From Acorus gramineus (lineage: Eukaryota > Streptophyta > Magnoliopsida > Acorales > Acoraceae), in assembly GCA_030737835.1 (NCBI GenBank), contig JAUJYN010000012.1, positions 8,865,003 to 8,929,002 of the forward strand: 64,000 bases of DNA, read 5' to 3'. Both the position numbers and the translations under genes were made by a program. Numbering within the stretch: the stretch's first letter is position 1; each line of letters starts with the position of its first letter. The notes below the pieces were generated by a model. It searched no databases and had not been told where the DNA came from. It was given only the letters and a program-made list of their open reading frames with translations. Below are positions 63,499 to 64,000 of the stretch, piece by piece.

Positions 63499-63657
63499 AT
63501 ACTTACCTGGACGGGGTCTATGGGTGATCAAAAAGGCCCATGTCCTAGGGTAGGGACCTTCATTGCACTTTGAAGGGGCTCTGCTCTAACATCTGCCCTA
63601 ATGGTAGAGTGTACGTCATAATTTGTGCAAGCGGGGGCCTGCGTTCGCGCGGCCCCT
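63499..63657 (+). ncRNA. U1: U1 spliceosomal snRNA
   Basis: Starts ATACTTACCTGG, whose bases pair with 5' splice sites. Stem-loop I has stem ATGGGT/GCCCAT (63520-63525 with 63536-63541) closing loop GATCAAAAAG, close to the U1-70K binding loop. Stem-loop II carries ATTGCACTT (63562-63570), the U1A/U2B''-type loop, on a CCTTC/GAAGG stem. The Sm site TAATTTGTG lies at 63619-63627, and a GC-rich final stem (63633-63656) ends the RNA. Length is about 159 nt, normal for plants. A 3'-box-like CAATTTTCAATCCAA follows. Loop I has A where GAAGG-type loops usually have G; paired regions look consistent, so the gene may work. Against this, it could be a variant or aging copy. Confidence 0.88.
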
Positions 63658-64000
63658 ATCCAATTTTCAATCCAAATTAATTGATCTGTCTCATTGGGCC
63701 CATGGGAAAAATGGAAGAGGAAAATAATATAATACGAGGAAAATGTAAGATTAATTTAGTAAGCATAAAAAAATAATATTGGATGAGATATATATATTTT
63801 ATTAAATTTTTAACATGGTTTATGGGATTGCGTTAAAAAAAAAAATGTAATGTAACAACGTGTAATGTAATGGGTTATAAAATTTGATGTCCATATACAG
63901 TGTATGTGACGATACTTTTGAAAAATGTTATACTCAGGCCATTTTAAAGTTTAATAATATCACATTTTATATTTTTTTTAATAAAAGATGAAGTTGTATT
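63658..64000. other. Downstream flank of U1 with a truncated MITE at the window edge
   Basis: AT-rich. From 63926 the sequence TGTTATACTCAGGCCATTTTA matches the left end of the dispersed MITE family (best copy 50544-50790) and runs off the window. Confidence 0.55.

Overview
This is a window of plant nuclear DNA. Coding exons with GT-AG introns are scattered through AT-rich sequence that is full of short terminal-inverted-repeat (TIR) transposons. The protein families (UGT73 glycosyltransferase, 3-ketoacyl-CoA synthase, PPR protein, EG45/natriuretic-peptide-like protein, chloroplast-targeted protein) and a plant-type U1 snRNA promoter (USE plus TATA) point to an angiosperm. The two UGT genes are strikingly GC-rich, especially in exon 1, which would suit a monocot or early-diverging lineage, but the species cannot be named from this sequence.

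Layout. 0-16 kb: a 5'-truncated LINE, then two convergent UGT73 glycosyltransferase genes (2465-4034 + and 11607-13205 -) flanking a seven-exon gene for a conserved chloroplast-targeted protein (7039-10582 +). Broken, rearranged UGT remnants follow at 14.2-15.3 kb. 15-30 kb: a transposon-rich block with four hAT-like elements, Mutator-like MITEs, a solo LTR, and a young minus-strand non-autonomous LTR element (20459-22402). That element has two 190-bp LTRs that read as identical, a tRNA-iMet-type primer-binding site, a polypurine tract and a GC-rich tandem-repeat interior. 30-45 kb: KCS11-like 3-ketoacyl-CoA synthase (31956-33482 +), STRAP-type WD40 protein (35283-40005 -) and 26S proteasome ATPase RPT6 (41131-44999 +), the last two divergently arranged. 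45-62 kb: a membrane RING-CH E3 ligase with an apparent GC-AG intron (47288-51278 -), an EG45-like secreted protein (55185-55879 -), an unidentified two-exon coding fragment (56752-57152 -), two isolated exons of an ACX3-type acyl-CoA oxidase (58865-59269 -), and an intronless PPR gene (59796-61283 -). At the right end is a U1 snRNA gene (63499-63657 +) with correctly spaced promoter elements.

Apart from the UGT pair, which arose by duplication, the genes are unrelated functionally: specialised metabolism (UGTs), very-long-chain fatty-acid elongation (KCS), and housekeeping (STRAP, RPT6, E3 ligase, U1). Exon junctions were set by hand from GT/AG sites and reading phase, and each multi-exon model closes in frame. 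Family names come from recognising the protein sequence, not from a database search. The least explained features are the tandem-repeat LTR element with its leader hairpin, the unidentified two-exon fragment, and the mosaic UGT remnant.
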